Source: an uncultured Clostridia bacterium
GTDB lineage: Bacteria; Bacillota; Clostridia; Oscillospirales; Ruminococcaceae
Reading direction: 5' to 3'
Assembly (NCBI GenBank): GCA_937891895.1
Contig: CALATN010000025.1
Location: 1-6,428, forward strand
DNA length: 6,428 nt
Numbering within the stretch: the first letter of the stretch is position 1; the number at the start of each line of letters is the position of its first letter. Positions 1 to 6,282 of the stretch are shown in pieces. Position numbers and translations under genes: made by a program. The notes beneath the pieces are model-generated. The model saw only the letters and a list, made by a program, of their open reading frames with translations. It made no database searches and was not told where the DNA came from.

Positions 1-34
1 ATTTATGAAACAGTTAAACAAATTTGAATTTGAC

Positions 35-41
35 AAAGGAG
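35..41 (+). promoter_or_regulatory. Ribosome binding site of the lipoprotein gene
   Basis: AAAGGAG sits 9 nt upstream of the ATG at 51. It fixes that start and makes the upstream in-frame TTG at 24 unlikely, because the site lies within that extension. Confidence 0.75.
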
Positions 42-50
42 TTTGAGTAT

Positions 51-278
51 ATGAAAAAGATTATAGCAATGGCACTTGTAGTCATTTGCTTTTGCGGGTT
101 GGTAGGATGTTCACAAAAAAATGACGAAGTGTTGCACCTCGGCTTAAATGCCACGATTGTGGAGATTGATGCTTCAAATCACATTCTGTATGTTACAGAC
201 TTAGGAAATGATGAAATCTTTGGTGATAGATGTGCCATTGATTGCAATGAAGCCATTGAAAAATCTGTTTTGCTCTGA
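51..278 (+). CDS. Small secreted lipoprotein, 3' part probably lost (75 aa as read)
   Basis: Seen: the product starts with a charged MKK, has a hydrophobic stretch at residues 4-16 and a lipobox LVGC with the lipidated cysteine at residue 20, so it should be exported, lipidated and cut by signal peptidase II, then anchored on the outer face of the membrane. The mature part is short and acidic, with a beta-like segment NATIVEID...ILYVTD (33-50) and GDRCAIDC (58-65). The ATG at 51 is chosen over an in-frame TTG at 24 because AAAGGAG lies 9 nt before it and the signal peptide begins there. I recall clostridial lipoproteins of this general style that are longer (roughly 100-130 aa), but I cannot name the family or its function. 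Odd: the last nine or so codons (about 247-278) are the antisense strand of the rlmN stub, so the native C-terminus is probably missing. Confidence is good for a lipoprotein, low for function. Confidence 0.7.
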   Translation: MKKIIAMALVVICFCGLVGCSQKNDEVLHLGLNATIVEIDASNHILYVTDLGNDEIFGDRCAIDCNEAIEKSVLL

Positions 279-351
279 ATTTTTTTTCTCCTGATTGTTC
301 CATATCTAAACATAATTCATCAAGAGTTAATGATAAAATATCTTTTTTCAA
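193..351 (-). pseudogene. rlmN: rlmN 5' stub, truncated at about position 247
   Basis: A short minus-strand frame begins at a TTG (349-351), 4 nt after the rsmB stop. Its first 35 codons read like the N-terminus of RlmN, the radical-SAM enzyme that methylates C2 of A2503 in 23S rRNA and A37 in some tRNAs: KKDILSLTLDEL (2-13), then EKKFRAKQIFQWLH (22-35). RlmN directly after rsmB is the usual Firmicutes order. After the histidine codon (247-249) the frame reads CNQWHIYHQRFHHFLSL and stops at 193-195. The radical-SAM CxxxCxxC motif and the catalytic cysteines, which lie far downstream in a ~345 aa protein, are absent, so the product cannot be active. The start is uncertain: AAAGG at 364-368 is 12 nt from this TTG, and a second in-frame TTG at 361-363 has no room for it. 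It could instead be an intact gene cut off by a chimeric assembly join. Confidence 0.8.
234..259. repeat. Junction zone: direct repeat GCCATTGA x2 with small inverted repeats
   Basis: GCCATTGA occurs at 234-241 and again at 252-259. Between and across them CATTG (236-240), CAATG (245-249) and CATTG (254-258) can form two mutually exclusive 5-bp hairpins, each with a 4-nt loop. This is where rlmN similarity ends (about 247) and the lipoprotein frame begins to read antisense rlmN. Short repeats at a breakpoint fit template switching, fold-back joining or a microhomology-mediated deletion, but repeats this short also arise by chance in AT-rich DNA. Confidence 0.45.
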
Positions 352-355
352 CGGA

Positions 356-1672
356 TTAATCAACCTTTCTTATTTTGCTTATGAAGAATCCTTCACAGTC
401 AAAATGCTCAGGAAAAATAGTGGCTTTATGTCCTGAGAATAAATTATAATCCTGCATTATTTCAACAGGTTCAAAGTTAGTATGTTTATTGAGAAATTTA
501 TCAATAACATCATCATTTTCAGCTTTATTGACAGTACAAGTTGAATATACAAGTTCTCCGCCTGGTTTCAGATATTGTGCTGCGGTTGTAAGAATTTCGT
601 ATTGTACATCTGGAAGATTTTTTATTGCTTTTATGTCAGTATATTTTAATTCTGGCTTAGAGCGAATTACCCCTAATCCTGAGCAAGGAACATCACACAA
701 TATTTTATCAGCAAGAGGAAACTGTGAATTAAATTGTTTTGCATCATTTTGTATTGTTTCTATAATGCTTATATTTAGACGGTTTGCGGATTGGGCAATA
801 AGATTAACACGCTTTTGATGAAGATCAGCTGCAATGATATGTCCTTTATTATTCATAAGTTCTGCAATAGTAAATGTTTTACCACCAGGTGCTGCACATA
901 GATCAATTACAGTATCGCCGGATTGAGGATCAAGCACTTTGCAGCATAGCTGTGATGATAAATCTTGTATATGAAAGAAGCCTTCTGAAAACAGGCTGAT
1001 ATTTTCAAGATTATTGATTTTATCGACGGAAATGCAGTTAGAAAGTAATTTGTTTTTTTCTGCTGTTATTCCATATTTATTCAATTCTGCAATTAATTCA
1101 TCTGATGTAATTTTTAGATTATTGGTACGAATGAAAGTTTTGTGTGGTTCAAGAGATGATTTAAGGAATTTTTCAATACAATCATAAGAATAATCAGTGC
1201 ATAACTTTTCAACCAACTCATAATTGCAAGAATATTCAATACTAATCCTTTGTAAAGAATTATTAGGGTAATTTATTATTTTCTTATCACGGATAAAGTG
1301 GCGCAATACAGCATTTACAAAGCCAGAGGCACTTGTTTTTTTTACTTGTTTTGTCAGTTTAACACTTTCATTTACAGCTGCATTATCAGGAACAGAATCC
1401 ATATATTTAAGTTGATACAAACCAATTTTTAATATATTGATTACGATATCATCAAGCTTTTGCAAAGATTTGTTACTGTAAGTTGAAATAATGTATTCGA
1501 GAGTAATTTTTCTTTCAAGAATTCCGTAAAACAGACGAGAAATAAAAGCTTTATCACGTTCAGAATGATCAGTCTCTTTTAATATTGAGTCTAGAATAAG
1601 ATTTGAATATGCGCCTTTATTCATTCTATTCAATAATTCGAGTACTGTTAGGCGGGGTGATTTTTCATCCAT
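356..1672 (-). CDS. rsmB: RsmB, 16S rRNA (cytosine-967-C5)-methyltransferase
   Basis: RsmB (Sun/Fmu) transfers a methyl group from S-adenosylmethionine to C5 of C967 in 16S rRNA, in the cytoplasm. At 438 aa it has the normal family length. The N-terminal third is the NusB-like RNA-binding domain (about 5-130), including VPDNAAVNESVKL (94-106) and GFVNAVLR (117-124). The Rossmann methyltransferase domain follows: HIQDLSSQL (234-242), the SAM loop DLCAAPGGKT (257-266), the acidic strand end AADLH (281-285), DVPCSGLG with C330 (327-334) and YSTCT with C379 (376-380). The family uses one of these cysteines as the nucleophile and the other for product release, and both are present. C-terminal EGFFISK is typical. 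The ATG lies 3 nt after the metallopeptidase stop and in the same frame; GAGGGAG about 13 nt upstream, inside the preceding gene, is a rather distant ribosome binding site, so translational coupling is likely. Confidence 0.95.
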   Translation of the reverse strand: MDEKSPRLTVLELLNRMNKGAYSNLILDSILKETDHSERDKAFISRLFYGILERKITLEYIISTYSNKSLQKLDDIVINILKIGLYQLKYMDSVPDNAAVNESVKLTKQVKKTSASGFVNAVLRHFIRDKKIINYPNNSLQRISIEYSCNYELVEKLCTDYSYDCIEKFLKSSLEPHKTFIRTNNLKITSDELIAELNKYGITAEKNKLLSNCISVDKINNLENISLFSEGFFHIQDLSSQLCCKVLDPQSGDTVIDLCAAPGGKTFTIAELMNNKGHIIAADLHQKRVNLIAQSANRLNISIIETIQNDAKQFNSQFPLADKILCDVPCSGLGVIRSKPELKYTDIKAIKNLPDVQYEILTTAAQYLKPGGELVYSTCTVNKAENDDVIDKFLNKHTNFEPVEIMQDYNLFSGHKATIFPEHFDCEGFFISKIRKVD

Positions 1673-1675
1673 TAC

Positions 1676-2365
1676 TTATCTTCGTCTCCCTCTGTTAGCT
1701 ATCAATATCAATCTTAACAAGCTCATCAATGATGAAAACATAGCCGCAACATAAGTCATAGCAGCCGCGGTAAGAACTTTTTTAGACATTTTTACTTCGC
1801 CAGGCTGTAAAATATTATTATTAGCGAGTGTTTTTAATGCCCTGCTGCTTGCATTAAATTCAACAGGAAGTGTTATAGCCTGAAAAAAAACAACACCTGT
1901 ATAAAGAAAAATACCAACAGGAATAAGCCACTCCAATGCACTGAATAGCAATCCTATCAACACTAATGGGACAGACAAACTTGATCCGATACGTGTAATC
2001 GGAATAACAGCTTGTCTTATTTTAATGGGACTATATCCTTGGGAATGTTGAATTGCATGACCAACTTCATGTGCAGCGACACCGATAGCAGCAACAGAAG
2101 TACTGTTATATACTGTATCAGAAAGGCGTATTACATTTGAGGAAGGATCATAGTGGTCAGTAAGACTACCGCTTATATGTTCTATATTTATGTTATAAAG
2201 TCCGTTATTATCAAGAATACGTCTTGCAACATCACGTGCTGTATAACCATACTCGTTTTTCACTTTACTATATTTATTAAATGTAGATTTTACCATTATT
2301 TGAGCAATTAAAGCAAAAATAACAGCTGGAAGAACGATTAAATATGTTGAATCAAAATACAACAT
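1676..2365 (-). CDS. YugP-like membrane zinc metallopeptidase
   Basis: This is a 229 aa membrane protein of the putative neutral zinc metallopeptidase family represented by Bacillus YugP. Hydrophobic segments lie at about residues 8-25, 130-148, 149-166 and 196-222. The zinc site is HEVGHAIQH (99-107): H99 and H103 should bind zinc, with E100 as the general base. LPVEFNASSRA (167-177) resembles the ExxAD helix of M48-type peptidases, which makes E169 the likely third ligand (inference). Most of the soluble part (about 26-120) sits between the first membrane segment and the others. The ATG is supported by AGGAGG 10 nt upstream. It lies 18 nt after fmt and 3 nt before rsmB. Such a gene in this position is common in Clostridia as I remember it, but its substrate is not known; a link to new-protein quality control would be speculation. 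The tail RGRRR is strongly basic. Confidence 0.9.
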   Translation of the reverse strand: MLYFDSTYLIVLPAVIFALIAQIMVKSTFNKYSKVKNEYGYTARDVARRILDNNGLYNINIEHISGSLTDHYDPSSNVIRLSDTVYNSTSVAAIGVAAHEVGHAIQHSQGYSPIKIRQAVIPITRIGSSLSVPLVLIGLLFSALEWLIPVGIFLYTGVVFFQAITLPVEFNASSRALKTLANNNILQPGEVKMSKKVLTAAAMTYVAAMFSSLMSLLRLILIANRGRRR

Positions 2366-2375
2366 AAGCGGAAGG

Positions 2376-2381
2376 CCTCCT
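2376..2381 (-). promoter_or_regulatory. Ribosome binding site of the zinc metallopeptidase
   Basis: AGGAGG on the minus strand lies 10 nt before the ATG at 2365, in the 18-nt gap after the fmt stop. It is a near-consensus site and supports the start. Confidence 0.75.
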
Positions 2382-2383
2382 GA

Positions 2384-3322
2384 TTATTTTAAAATTGTTC
2401 CTGGTTCAATTGATTTCCCTCTAAGAAAATCTGTTGTGTTCATACGTTTACTACCTTCAATTTGAACTTCAATAAACTGCACACATTTACCGTCACCACA
2501 TGCAACTGTAAAGTCGTTTGTGTTTACAATGGTACCAGGTTCTGCAATAGTTGAAGCATCGGATAAACAAAGTGATTTATATACCTTTAATCTTTTTTCA
2601 TTAAGCATTGTCATAGCGCCAGGAAAAGATGATAAGCCACGGATGTGATTATGAACCTCCAGAGCTGATTTAGAAAAATCAATAGCACACATATCTTTGG
2701 TGAGCATAGGAGCATAATTAGATAATGAGTCATCTTGCTTTACTGGTGTAAGGGTATTATCCTTAACAGATTGTATTGTTTCCAAAAGAACTTCTGCACC
2801 TAAAATGGAGAGTCTATCGTGAAGTTCTGAAGCGGTTTCATTTTCACCGATTTCTGTTGATTTACTAATAAGCATATCACCAGTGTCAAGACCTTCTGCC
2901 ATAAGCATAGTTGTTACACCTGTTGTTTTTTCGCCATTCAGAACACTCCATTGTATTGGACCTGCACCTCTGTATTTAGGAAGCAGTGAAGCGTGTACGT
3001 TGATGCAATACTTCGGTAAATCAAGTATTGTTTTTGGCAAAATTTTACCATAAGCAACAACAATAATTAAATCAGGTGAAAGCTCTCTCAATACTTGCAT
3101 TGTTACATCGGCATCAGCACCATTTTTTAAACTTGCTGGTTGATAAACAGGAATATTATATGTCAATGCAAGTTCCTTTACAGGTGGTGGAGTAAGCTTA
3201 TAGCCACGGCCTTTAGGTTTATCTGGCTGAGTAAATACTGCCTGAACTTTTTCACCGTTTTCTATAAGTGCCTTTAAGCATGGAACAGCGAAATCTGGTG
3301 TACCCATAAATACAATATTCAT
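2384..3322 (-). CDS. fmt: Methionyl-tRNA formyltransferase
   Basis: Fmt transfers the formyl group of 10-formyl-tetrahydrofolate to the amino group of Met-tRNAfMet, making the bacterial initiator. At 312 aa it has the usual length. The N-terminal formyltransferase domain starts MNIVFMGTPDFAV; KPKGRG (35-40) belongs to the loop that contacts the acceptor stem of the tRNA in the E. coli enzyme. The catalytic set is complete: N108 and H110 in INVHASLLP (107-115), YRGAGPIQW (117-125) and D146 in GLDTGD (144-149), the same numbering as in E. coli. The C-terminal OB-fold domain, which also binds tRNA, covers about 207-312, with LRGKSIEPGTIL at the end. The start is the ATG at 3322, not an in-frame ATG at 3355 that would overlap def, because AAGGA precedes it and the family begins at this point. 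It lies 16 nt after def, its functional partner. Confidence 0.97.
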   Translation of the reverse strand: MNIVFMGTPDFAVPCLKALIENGEKVQAVFTQPDKPKGRGYKLTPPPVKELALTYNIPVYQPASLKNGADADVTMQVLRELSPDLIIVVAYGKILPKTILDLPKYCINVHASLLPKYRGAGPIQWSVLNGEKTTGVTTMLMAEGLDTGDMLISKSTEIGENETASELHDRLSILGAEVLLETIQSVKDNTLTPVKQDDSLSNYAPMLTKDMCAIDFSKSALEVHNHIRGLSSFPGAMTMLNEKRLKVYKSLCLSDASTIAEPGTIVNTNDFTVACGDGKCVQFIEVQIEGSKRMNTTDFLRGKSIEPGTILK

Positions 3323-3331
3323 TTCAGAAGT

Positions 3332-3337
3332 TCCTTT
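3332..3337 (-). promoter_or_regulatory. Ribosome binding site of fmt
   Basis: AAAGGA on the minus strand lies 9 nt before the ATG at 3322. It decides that start against the ATG 33 nt further upstream, which would add 11 residues unlike the family and overlap the end of def. Confidence 0.75.
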
Positions 3338-3338
3338 C

Positions 3339-3806
3339 TTATTCTTTAAGATCATTTGGATCTACCATTTCGTCAGCAATGTCAATAAAAAGCTTTCCAT
3401 CAAGATGATCAAGCTCGTGACAAACAGCTCGCGCAAAAAAATCTTTCAATTTAAGCTGGATATGTTTACCTGTGCGATCCTGTCCTTTTACAACAATCTC
3501 ATTTGGACGTACAACATATCCCCATTCATTTGGACAGGAAAGGCATCCTTCTACATCTCTTTGAGTACCTTTTGATTTAATAATTTCAGGATTTATAAGT
3601 TCAAGAAGACCTTCACCCACGTCAATAACAGCTATACGTCTTAAAACACCAATCTGAGGACCGGCAAGTCCAACGCCATTTGCTTTATACATAGTTTCTG
3701 CCATATCATCAAGAAGTATACCAAGTTTTTCATCAAATTTTTCTACTGGTTTACATCTTTTTCTGAGTATTTCATCATTTTTTAATACGATTTTACGTAA
3801 TGCCAT
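3339..3806 (-). CDS. def: Peptide deformylase
   Basis: Def removes the N-formyl group from the first methionine of new proteins as they leave the ribosome, using a metal ion (usually Fe2+). The 155 aa protein has the three family motifs: GVGLAGPQIG (44-53), EGCLS (86-90) and HELDH (130-134). C88, H130 and H134 should bind the metal, E131 is the catalytic acid/base and Q51 helps form the oxyanion site. A glycine replaces the common alanine in GLAAPQ and a cysteine follows EGCLS (EGCLSCP); I believe both occur in clostridial enzymes. The ATG at 3806 is chosen over one at 3845 because AAAGGA lies 8 nt before it and the family begins MALRKIV; the longer form would overlap priA by 20 nt. It lies 19 nt after priA and 16 nt before fmt, the classic def-fmt pair. 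Confidence 0.97.
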   Translation of the reverse strand: MALRKIVLKNDEILRKRCKPVEKFDEKLGILLDDMAETMYKANGVGLAGPQIGVLRRIAVIDVGEGLLELINPEIIKSKGTQRDVEGCLSCPNEWGYVVRPNEIVVKGQDRTGKHIQLKLKDFFARAVCHELDHLDGKLFIDIADEMVDPNDLKE

Positions 3807-3814
3807 ACACTCAA

Positions 3815-3820
3815 TCCTTT
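3815..3820 (-). promoter_or_regulatory. Ribosome binding site of def
   Basis: AAAGGA on the minus strand, 8 nt before the ATG at 3806, lies in the short gap after the priA stop. It supports that start over the upstream in-frame ATG inside priA. Confidence 0.75.
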
Positions 3821-3825
3821 CTTTG

Positions 3826-6261
3826 TTACAGACCAATATCACCATTTATATCAAGTGTAGTCTGTACATTGGAAAACTCTTTCATTTTAAAAGCTATTTT
3901 GTAAATGTTTCCAATATAATCACGAAACATCTGATTGTTTTTACATTTTATTATAATACGATACCTATATTTACCATTTATTTTTTCATATATACATTTT
4001 GTAGGCCCCAAAACTCGGATTGGTACATTGATTTGTCCTGATTTAATAGAATTGCTGATGAGACCTAAAAATAATTTAGAAGCTGTATCAGCACATTTTT
4101 CTATTGGTGAAGAAAACTCAATTACACATATATCACAAAATGGAGGATAGACAAGTGCTTTTCGTGAAATTATTTCCTGTTCATAGAATGCTTTATAATT
4201 TTGTTCAGCAGCAAGGTTAATAACATAATGTTCAGGTACATAAGTCTGAATAAGAGCTCTTCCCTGCTTTTGACCTCTTCCACATCTCCCGACAACTTGT
4301 GTTATTAGAGAAAAAGTTCTTTCATAGCTTCTGAAATCTCCGGAGAACAGTGATTTATCTATTGATAATACACCAACAAGTGTTACGTCAGGAAAATCAA
4401 GGCCTTTCGCAATCATTTGCGTTCCAAGCATTATATCGTATTCTTTATTTTCAAAAGCTTTGAAATTTTTTTCATACGCATATCGAGAGTAAGTGGTGTC
4501 AGCATCCATTCTGAGGATGCGTGCATTTGGAAATAACGAAGTGATTTCATCTTCAACCTTTTGGGTTCCGATGCCGGTTAATCTCAAGTGTTCAGAATTG
4601 CAATTAGGACAACTTTTAGTCATTTCTGTGTTATAATCACAATAATGACATATAAGTCTACCATTTGTTTTATGATATGTAAGTGGAATACTACAATTAG
4701 GGCACATAAGAGGCTCTTTGCAATCAGAACAGTTTATATAGGTATGATAACCACGTCTATTCAGCAAAAGTATAATCTGCTCTTTTTTTTCAAGATTATA
4801 GTTTATTTCTTCCACAAGTCTTTCTGAAAAAATAGTTGAATTGCCATAAAAACCATCTGTTCCCAAATCCACCATTTCAACTGTTGGAAGTACTTGTTGA
4901 GAATAACGTTTTTCTATTTCAAATAATTTATATCTGCCTGTATTAGCATAATAAAAACTTTCAACAGAAGGTGTTGCAGATGCCATCAATACCAGTGCAT
5001 TATGATATAAGCATCTTTTTTTTGCGATTTCCTTTGCGTTATATCTTGGGGATGATTCTGATTTGTAAGTGTGTTCTCCTTCTTCATCGATAATAAAAAG
5101 GCCAATGTTTTCCAATGGTGCAAAAACAGCGCTTCTTGTTCCGACAACTATTCTTGCTTGACCGCTTTTTACTCTCTTGTATTCATTGAGCCTTTGTGTA
5201 AGTGACAAATTACTGTGCATTATAGCGACGAGATTCCCAAAATAAGACTGGAATTTATCTACTACTTGTGGAGTAAGAGAAATCTCAGGGATTAGCATAA
5301 TGACATTTCGTCCCATATCAAGAGTATGTTTAATTGTTTTCAGAAAAACTGATGTTTTACCGCTACCTGTTACACCATATAGCAGTGCAACGTCAGCTTT
5401 CTGTTTATTTATCAATTCGGTTATGCCCTTAAACGCAGCAGTTTGTTCATTGTTAAGAACTATATCGTCTACATTTAAAACAGCATCTATATTAGGGCTT
5501 TGTATGACTTCATATTCATATGATTCAAGGACTTTTTTTTGAATAAGATTATTTATTACAGATGTAGTTACACCACATATATATGTTATTTCTTTTATCG
5601 AGGCAGTTGTGCTTTCTTCTATCAAAGAAATAACAGCATTTTGTTTTACAGAAGGCTTAATTGATATTTTGCCGTTAAGATATTCTTCAGTAAAACGAAT
5701 CATTTTAACGGTATCATCTTTTTTCTTTCGTTTAAATAGATTTTTTTCTGTTATGAATCCCGCTTGTATAAGTTCATCAATAATTTTTTTTTCTGAATTT
5801 TCTATGATTGAAAAATCTGCTTTTATTTTCTGAAGTAAATTTGATGCATCGGGTGTCAAAAGCGCCTCATTTAATTCAGAATTATCAGCTAATAAATATT
5901 CTGTAGACAAATTAACGCTGAGTCCAATAGGAATAAGTGTTCTGAATGCATCAAAATATGTGCATAATGTCGTATTTCTTATCCAAATTATTAAATCAAG
6001 CATTTCTTCATTTAATAATGATTCATCATCAATTATGGAACTGATTGGCTTAAACTTGCTCAAATCTTCATTTGTTACTTCATCAATACGTATAATAACG
6101 GCTATTTTTTTACGATTACCTTTACCAAATGGGACAAGAACTCTGATTCCGACATCTATTTTGTTCTCCATTTCAAGCGGTATTATATACTGATATCGTT
6201 TATCATATCCGAATGAAGTTGAACTAACAGCAACAGCTGCTAAATGTCTGATCTTAAGCAA
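3826..6261 (-). CDS. priA: PriA, primosomal replication restart helicase
   Basis: PriA recognises stalled or collapsed replication forks, unwinds DNA with 3'-to-5' polarity and starts reloading of the replicative helicase. The 811 aa length is close to that of B. subtilis PriA. The N-terminal 3'-DNA-binding domain (about 1-105) is followed by a winged-helix region, then the helicase core: Walker A GVTGSGKT (296-303), LIPEISLTPQ (323-332), GTRSAVFAP (374-382), motif II DEEG (392-395), ASATPS (427-432), GTQMIAKGLDFPDV (613-626) and the arginine-finger motif QVVGRCGRG (655-663). An insert in the second helicase lobe holds eight cysteines in four CxxC pairs (511/514, 520/523, 538/541, 551/554), which bind two zinc ions. 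Odd: motif II ends in G instead of the usual H. The start is TTG, with GGAGG 7 nt upstream; no ATG occurs before residue 31. It lies 21 nt after the upstream gene and 19 nt before def. Confidence 0.97.
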   Translation of the reverse strand: MLKIRHLAAVAVSSTSFGYDKRYQYIIPLEMENKIDVGIRVLVPFGKGNRKKIAVIIRIDEVTNEDLSKFKPISSIIDDESLLNEEMLDLIIWIRNTTLCTYFDAFRTLIPIGLSVNLSTEYLLADNSELNEALLTPDASNLLQKIKADFSIIENSEKKIIDELIQAGFITEKNLFKRKKKDDTVKMIRFTEEYLNGKISIKPSVKQNAVISLIEESTTASIKEITYICGVTTSVINNLIQKKVLESYEYEVIQSPNIDAVLNVDDIVLNNEQTAAFKGITELINKQKADVALLYGVTGSGKTSVFLKTIKHTLDMGRNVIMLIPEISLTPQVVDKFQSYFGNLVAIMHSNLSLTQRLNEYKRVKSGQARIVVGTRSAVFAPLENIGLFIIDEEGEHTYKSESSPRYNAKEIAKKRCLYHNALVLMASATPSVESFYYANTGRYKLFEIEKRYSQQVLPTVEMVDLGTDGFYGNSTIFSERLVEEINYNLEKKEQIILLLNRRGYHTYINCSDCKEPLMCPNCSIPLTYHKTNGRLICHYCDYNTEMTKSCPNCNSEHLRLTGIGTQKVEDEITSLFPNARILRMDADTTYSRYAYEKNFKAFENKEYDIMLGTQMIAKGLDFPDVTLVGVLSIDKSLFSGDFRSYERTFSLITQVVGRCGRGQKQGRALIQTYVPEHYVINLAAEQNYKAFYEQEIISRKALVYPPFCDICVIEFSSPIEKCADTASKLFLGLISNSIKSGQINVPIRVLGPTKCIYEKINGKYRYRIIIKCKNNQMFRDYIGNIYKIAFKMKEFSNVQTTLDINGDIGL

Positions 6262-6268
6262 ATTTATT

Positions 6269-6273
6269 CCTCC
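6269..6273 (-). promoter_or_regulatory. Ribosome binding site that decides the TTG start of priA
   Basis: GGAGG on the minus strand ends 7 nt before the TTG at 6259-6261. The strong site and good spacing, together with the PriA-like N-terminus that follows, support TTG rather than the internal ATG at residue 31. Confidence 0.8.
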
Positions 6274-6282
6274 AGATAGTTA

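Noticed and set aside
1..27. Open frame reading IYETVKQI then a stop, as the end of an upstream gene
   Set aside because: Eight codons are too few to support a gene; other frames are also open over this stretch.
30..35. TTGACA as a -35 promoter box before the lipoprotein gene
   Set aside because: A -10 box about 17 nt further on would fall inside the coding region, and no TATAAT-like sequence is there.
279..290. Run of eight T on the plus strand after the lipoprotein stop, as a possible terminator
   Set aside because: No GC-rich stem precedes it, and on the minus strand these bases are the lysine codons of the rlmN stub.
489..818. Plus-strand open frame of about 109 codons opposite rsmB
   Set aside because: It is the antisense of conserved RsmB motifs, has no ribosome binding site and no recognisable protein features.
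3807..3845. Longer def start at an ATG inside priA
   Set aside because: The extra 13 residues do not resemble deformylases and a good ribosome site precedes the internal ATG at 3806.
3823..6193. Several plus-strand open frames of 70-80 codons opposite priA
   Set aside because: They are antisense shadows of a fully conserved helicase gene; their hydrophobic look comes from the complement of AT-rich codons.
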